DNA from: Planctomycetota bacterium | Lineage (GTDB): Bacteria > Planctomycetota > Planctomycetia > Pirellulales > Pirellulaceae | Reading direction: 5' to 3' | Assembly: GCA_963204915.1 (NCBI GenBank) | Contig: CAUJHS010000017.1 | Span: forward strand, 115,569 to 179,568 | DNA length: 64,000 nucleotides | Shown: piece by piece, positions 60,618 through 64,000 of the stretch | Layout: every line of letters begins with the position of its first letter | How positions within the stretch are numbered: the stretch's first letter is position 1 | Made by a program: the position numbers and the translations under genes | The notes under the pieces: generated by a model | Databases searched by the model: none | What the model was told of the DNA's origin: nothing | Seen by the model: the letters and a program-made list of their open reading frames with translations, nothing else

Positions 60618-61046
60618 ATGACTCCTGCTGCATTTGCACATGTCGGTTTGACGTGTCAAGATCCAAATAAGATCGAACGTTTTTATACCCAGTACTTTGG
60701 ATTCCGCCGTGCCCGCGTTGTGGACTTGGGCGAAACGCAAATCGTTTTTCTCAAATCGGGCGATATGTACTTGGAATTGTTTCAGGCGACCGAGAAGTCC
60801 CCCACGCCGGCGCCTGAAAAAGACGGCCCAGCATGGCCCGGCGTACGCCATCTGGCGTTCCAAGTAAAAAGCGTCGATGTGAAGCTGGCCGAACTTGGGG
60901 CCGACGCGCGCGTAACGCTAGGCCCTTTCAATTTCCACGACTTCATTCCTGGGTGGCGAACGGCGTGGGTCGCCGACCCGGAAGGGAATATCGTGGAGAT
61001 TACGCAAGGGTTTGTTGACCAAGAGAACCCGCCGCCGCTGAGGTAA
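60618..61046 (+). CDS. VOC-family protein (glyoxalase-like)
   Basis: A 142-residue protein of the vicinal-oxygen-chelate fold: AHVGLTCQDPNKIERFYTQY, KSGDMYLELFQAT, GVRHLAFQVKSVDVKLAELG and WVADPEGNIVEITQG. The two beta-alpha-beta-beta-beta modules and the metal-site histidine and glutamate positions fit. It lies directly after the GMC oxidoreductase on the same strand and is convergent with the next barrel gene. The substrate is unknown. Confidence 0.9.
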   Translation: MTPAAFAHVGLTCQDPNKIERFYTQYFGFRRARVVDLGETQIVFLKSGDMYLELFQATEKSPTPAPEKDGPAWPGVRHLAFQVKSVDVKLAELGADARVTLGPFNFHDFIPGWRTAWVADPEGNIVEITQGFVDQENPPPLR

Positions 61047-61088
61047 TCCGCGGCGGTCTGTTCCACCGCTGTGATCAATCGTTCCGGG

Positions 61089-62021
61089 CTAAAACGGCTT
61101 CACAATCGTCAGTGTGGCGATTGTGCCTTCCGGACGGTCGCGCGCATCAAACTCCCACCAGTATCGGAAGTGGTAACCGACATTGTACTCCACGGAGTAA
61201 TACTGTACTTCCGGGCCAATTCCGTACACGTGATCGCGTACGTTCGTGTAGGTCACGTCGCTCCCACGGTCAAGCGTCGTTTGCCAAGAGCAGTACCCGG
61301 ATACGCCAATATCGAGCACTTGCTCGAAATTTCTTGCTAAACCCCATTCGAATGAAAAATTCTGACCGGGGGTAATGTCTTTGTCGCGCCGGCGCGTCGG
61401 AATCTCGTATCGCGAAAGAGCCGAGAGCGACCACGTTCGGTCATCATCAAAATAGTACGTAGCTGCCGCGCCCACGTAGTGCGTCCAGAAAGCCTTGCCC
61501 GGCAAGGCGGGGCGGTTATCGTTTCGCTCCGCAGTTGGAACGAAAAGCCCGTAAACGTAGCCGAAGTCATACCTCGGTTCGTGCCATTCGATGACGACTG
61601 GTTCGAGGTTGATATCCGCGACTTTGAATTCCGAGTCGTGAACGCCTGCTGCGGAAATGTTCACATCGACCACCGCGAGTGGGACAACGGCATTCCATGC
61701 GTAGTTGGCGCCGAGGATTTCATAGTCCGTCACATGTACAAACCGATGCACATTGGCCCAAGCCGAAATGTCGAAACCCAAAGGGGCGCCGCCCGGTCCT
61801 GTCGAGGTGTCTCCGTCGGCGTTCATGAGCCGGTCGGCCTCATAGAGCCGATTGTACATGAGCCAGTAATGTCCCGGCGGCGGCACGGTCCCCGCCTTGA
61901 TTCCGGACGTGCCATTGGGATAAGGAGTCGTTTCCTGTCCAAAAAGCGCGTGCGTGCCGAGTGTCGTCGTCAACGCCAGAGCCATCGCGGCCCATCGAAG
62001 AATTCTACGTCCCTGCTGCAT
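61089..62021 (-). CDS. Outer-membrane channel-like barrel (MetA-pathway phenol-degradation family type)
   Basis: A 310-residue protein with a signal peptide (LRWAAMALALTTTLGTHALF). The mature part is beta-rich with the family pattern GTVPPPGHYWLMYNRLYEAD, FAYVYGLFVPTAE-type strands (here DFGYVYGLFVPTAERND), FWTHYVGAAATYYFDDDRTW, then YEIPTRRRDKDITPGQNFSF and a final TIATLTIVKPF, as in the outer-membrane proteins often found with aromatic or hydrocarbon use. Start ATG 62021 is chosen over the longer open frame to 62108. Transport or uptake of a hydrophobic compound is an inference. Confidence 0.8.
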   Translation of the reverse strand: MQQGRRILRWAAMALALTTTLGTHALFGQETTPYPNGTSGIKAGTVPPPGHYWLMYNRLYEADRLMNADGDTSTGPGGAPLGFDISAWANVHRFVHVTDYEILGANYAWNAVVPLAVVDVNISAAGVHDSEFKVADINLEPVVIEWHEPRYDFGYVYGLFVPTAERNDNRPALPGKAFWTHYVGAAATYYFDDDRTWSLSALSRYEIPTRRRDKDITPGQNFSFEWGLARNFEQVLDIGVSGYCSWQTTLDRGSDVTYTNVRDHVYGIGPEVQYYSVEYNVGYHFRYWWEFDARDRPEGTIATLTIVKPF

Positions 62022-62378
62022 TGGCTGAATTCCGTGGCCAAGGTAGGAGTCGCCGATTCGCCGCCGGGCGAACGATCCCGTCCGCCCACTCGTGATGCGC
62101 AACTTCACAATTTGGCGAAGGAGCGCAGAGCTTGGTCATAGTTGGAGCGCCGTGGCGCGGGCTGGCCTGTTAACTCGCCCGGCGAAACACAAGCTGCCGC
62201 GGCCGTTGGTCTCCGTACGTATCGAGGCGAACGAACCATCCGCCGCGCCGCAATGAAAGCGCCGTGCCAAGGCGCGAATGGCTCTACAGCCAAGACACAT
62301 AACGGCGCTCCGCAGGAACAATGCCCTGCTTCATAGCGGACATACGATTCCTGCGGAGCGCGAAGGTCCTCACATCCC
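62022..62378. other. Intergenic region with a long inverted repeat
   Basis: About 360 bases. It holds the inverted repeat listed separately at 62305-62361 and no gene that I can support. Frames such as 62142-62336 are arginine/alanine-rich shadows without a ribosome site. Confidence 0.5.
62305..62361. repeat. 14-bp perfect inverted repeat with 29-bp spacer
   Basis: GCGCTCCGCAGGAA (62305-62318) and its exact reverse complement (62348-62361). It begins 18 bases after the stop of the minus-strand barrel gene, so it may end or protect that transcript, but there is no T-run. Confidence 0.7.
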
Positions 62379-63374
62379 TTAGAACCTTACACGGAGCCCG
62401 AATTCAACCGAGTGAACCTTCGCCCCGTTTGGCTCAAACGTTGGGGCTGCCGGATTCGCGAACGGAGCTGAGGCGAAGGTCAGATCCTCGCCACGAAAAT
62501 ACCGATAACCGCTGTAGAACTCGGTGCGTTCGCTCAAGGGACGGCTCACGCCAGCACGAAATTGATATGCAAAGGGAATGTCGCTGGTCGTATTCACCGG
62601 GTTCGTATTGAATCCAAAGGGCGCTAACGCCGGATCGGCGAAGAAGGCAGGATATAAGCTATTGATTTCGGACTGATAGAGACCGATGCCCGCTCCAAGG
62701 TACGGTTTCCAGAGTAAATTCGGCAGCTCGATGTCGTGATAAATATTAAACATGAGTGCGCGGAGGTTGACGTTGCCCGTCGCAGCCGAGGGCGCAATTC
62801 CGGCCGCAGCCGCAGCAGCGCCGCCGCCTGCGAATTCGCACTCCGTGTTCATAAAGCTGTACTCCGCTTCCACGCGGAACATCGCAAATTCATATCCCAA
62901 CACGGCGTTTGCCGCAAAACCATCCGAGAAATCAATAAACACGAGTGGATCGTTGACTTCATGCACACGTTCGCGATGCGCCCAACCGCCGCTCAACCCC
63001 ACATACCATGGGCCGAACGCGGGAGGACAACAAGGTTGGCAGGCGACGCAATCGCTGCATTCATTACAGGGGTTGCAGCTGTCACAAACGTGGGTCGGCG
63101 CGCATGCATCGCATGCACCGAGATTTTCACATCCGCATGAGCCGTACGGCATCTCAGTTGCGACGGCATGTTCGCGATGCGAGTGATAACCTACCGGCGC
63201 AACGTTATACGGCGCAAAATCGTTCCCCAGCGGATAGGCTTCGGGCGCCGCAGCAAAGGGGAGAGGAGCGCCGCTATCTTGCGCATCGACAAAGGATGCC
63301 GAATTCAACAACGTAGCTATACCAAAACCGGCGGCAACAAATGCACGCCGCAGCGCAAGACCAGGTCTCGACAT
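62379..63374 (-). CDS. Outer-membrane beta-barrel protein with cysteine-rich N-terminus
   Basis: A 331-residue protein with a signal peptide (FVAAGFGIATLLNSASFVDA). About residues 75-120 are very rich in cysteine, with repeated CxxC-type pairs (CGCENLGACDACAP, then CDSCNPCNECSDC and CVACQPCC). The barrel follows: WYVGLSGGWAHRERVHEVND, FEMFRVEAEYSFMNTE-like strands (here FAMFRVEAEYSFMNTECEF), YLGAGIGLYQSEI, FRAGVSRPLSERTEFYSGYR and the aromatic final strand VEFGLRVRF. AAGGA stands about nine bases before ATG 63374. This looks like an OmpW/OMP_b-brl-type barrel. Confidence 0.85.
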   Translation of the reverse strand: MSRPGLALRRAFVAAGFGIATLLNSASFVDAQDSGAPLPFAAAPEAYPLGNDFAPYNVAPVGYHSHREHAVATEMPYGSCGCENLGACDACAPTHVCDSCNPCNECSDCVACQPCCPPAFGPWYVGLSGGWAHRERVHEVNDPLVFIDFSDGFAANAVLGYEFAMFRVEAEYSFMNTECEFAGGGAAAAAAGIAPSAATGNVNLRALMFNIYHDIELPNLLWKPYLGAGIGLYQSEINSLYPAFFADPALAPFGFNTNPVNTTSDIPFAYQFRAGVSRPLSERTEFYSGYRYFRGEDLTFASAPFANPAAPTFEPNGAKVHSVEFGLRVRF

Positions 63375-63587
63375 AAGACGATCCTTTCCGTGGATACGAA
63401 TGAGGTAAACTTCGCCGCTTGGTTTCCGAGAACTGCCCAGCTTCACGCAGCCGACTGCTTCCTACAGAATGGGCCTCCCCGTTGGCGAACCAAGCATCGA
63501 ATTCGGACGCCGTAAGGGCAAGGACGACGCAAACCTTGAACGCCGTCGTAGCGAACGCGGTTAGAATCGTCCATGAAGCGCGCCGAC

Positions 63588-63998
63588 CTAAAGCAGTTTG
63601 TTCCTGGTAAATGCAGGTTCATTCAAGACAGGTCCGGTCATCCTCAGTATGTGTAGCGCGCGATGATTGCCGCCGAGTCGCAAACTAGCGGTTGTGCGCC
63701 AAATCCGACGCAAGACATTCTTCACGGGTGTAATCGTCATACGTGCTGCGACCGCAAAGACGCGACGCTGCAAATCGTTAGGAAACGTGCGAACTTTGCA
63801 GCGAACGGAGACAAAGAAGTCGCACAGTGAGCCTGCACGTAAGTCGCAGCGCGACAAGTAACCCGCGGCAATCGCCAAGATTTCGGCTACGAGGGAATTG
63901 TCCTCGGGCGTCCCGCGGCGCGCCTGGCGACGTGGGGCGACGAACAAGAAGAGCTCCAAAACACGCAATTGAAGCGAACGCGAAGGCCGAATTACGCC
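63588..63998 (-). CDS. Possible gene running off the right edge, unrecognised
   Basis: The frame is open from 63998 to a stop at 63588, so it may be the C-terminal end of a protein starting outside the window. It is basic, with hydrophobic stretches (LELFLFVAP; SLVAEILAIAAG) and no motif I recognise. Codon use is not clearly better than for the opposite frames. Weak support only. Confidence 0.2.
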   Translation of the reverse strand, partial: GVIRPSRSLQLRVLELFLFVAPRRQARRGTPEDNSLVAEILAIAAGYLSRCDLRAGSLCDFFVSVRCKVRTFPNDLQRRVFAVAARMTITPVKNVLRRIWRTTASLRLGGNHRALHILRMTGPVLNEPAFTRNKLL

Positions 63999-64000
63999 AA

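Noticed and set aside
1..64000. CRISPR arrays, transposases, integrases, phage genes
   Set aside because: No regularly spaced repeats and no mobile-element protein motif seen anywhere in the window.

Overview
This window looks like a chromosomal segment of a planctomycete, probably of the Pirellulales type. The evidence is the gene content: a very large DUF1080/ThuA/PVC-type c-heme protein, two outer-membrane barrel proteins resembling the BBP7 family, a PEP-CTERM protein, a secreted CehA/McbA-type metallohydrolase, a PadR/HAAS pair, a DUF4416 protein and a Sua5-phosphatase fusion. The DNA is GC-rich, genes are short-spaced and often convergent, and many starts have a clear AGGA/GGAG ribosome site. 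I saw no phage, transposase or CRISPR array. The assignment rests on recognised families, not on a phylogenetic test.

Left part (1-22,500). A truncated multi-pass membrane protein, a zinc-ribbon protein, a NarL-type histidine kinase, glnE, a Tat-exported terpene-cyclase-like protein, a dihydroorotate-dehydrogenase-like enzyme with a glycosyltransferase, the Sua5/low-molecular-weight phosphatase fusion, a cupin, two minus-strand tRNA genes (tRNA-Asn and an odd tRNA with anticodon UAA), a YHS/TRASH-like secreted protein, a FIST sensor, a TPR protein, nagA, thrC, hisB and two translationally coupled small membrane proteins.

Middle (22,500-40,200). The exported PHP-type hydrolase faces the 1,700-residue heme protein across a perfect 15-bp inverted repeat. 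Then come a beta-hydroxyacid dehydrogenase, an AAA+ ATPase, the PEP-CTERM protein with a near-consensus promoter, and a surface-polysaccharide group (GT2-FkbM fusion, WecA/MraY-like transferase, DUF4416). A RelE/ParE-type toxin-antitoxin pair diverges from an archaeal/eukaryal-type proS, which is followed by a strong terminator.

Region 40,250-46,300. A PadR regulator with its own promoter and candidate operator precedes a HAAS domain fused to secretin-like STN modules, with a second in-frame ribosome site inside the gene. A paralogous exported STN protein and two related beta-barrel outer-membrane proteins follow. It reads as a regulated envelope locus.

Right part (46,500-64,000). folE, a DUF2752 protein, a lipoprotein, then six minus-strand genes in a row: AGE-family epimerase, STAS, glgX, STAS, RsbW-like kinase, RsbU-like phosphatase. 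This is a partner-switching module interleaved with carbohydrate enzymes, and the intercistronic gaps hold strong hairpins. A plus-strand oxidoreductase cassette (two SnoaL/NTF2-like proteins, aldo/keto reductase, GMC oxidoreductase, VOC protein) and two minus-strand outer-membrane beta-barrel proteins close the window. The most interesting leads are the partner-switch/glycogen operon, the HAAS-STN envelope locus and the unusual UAA tRNA.
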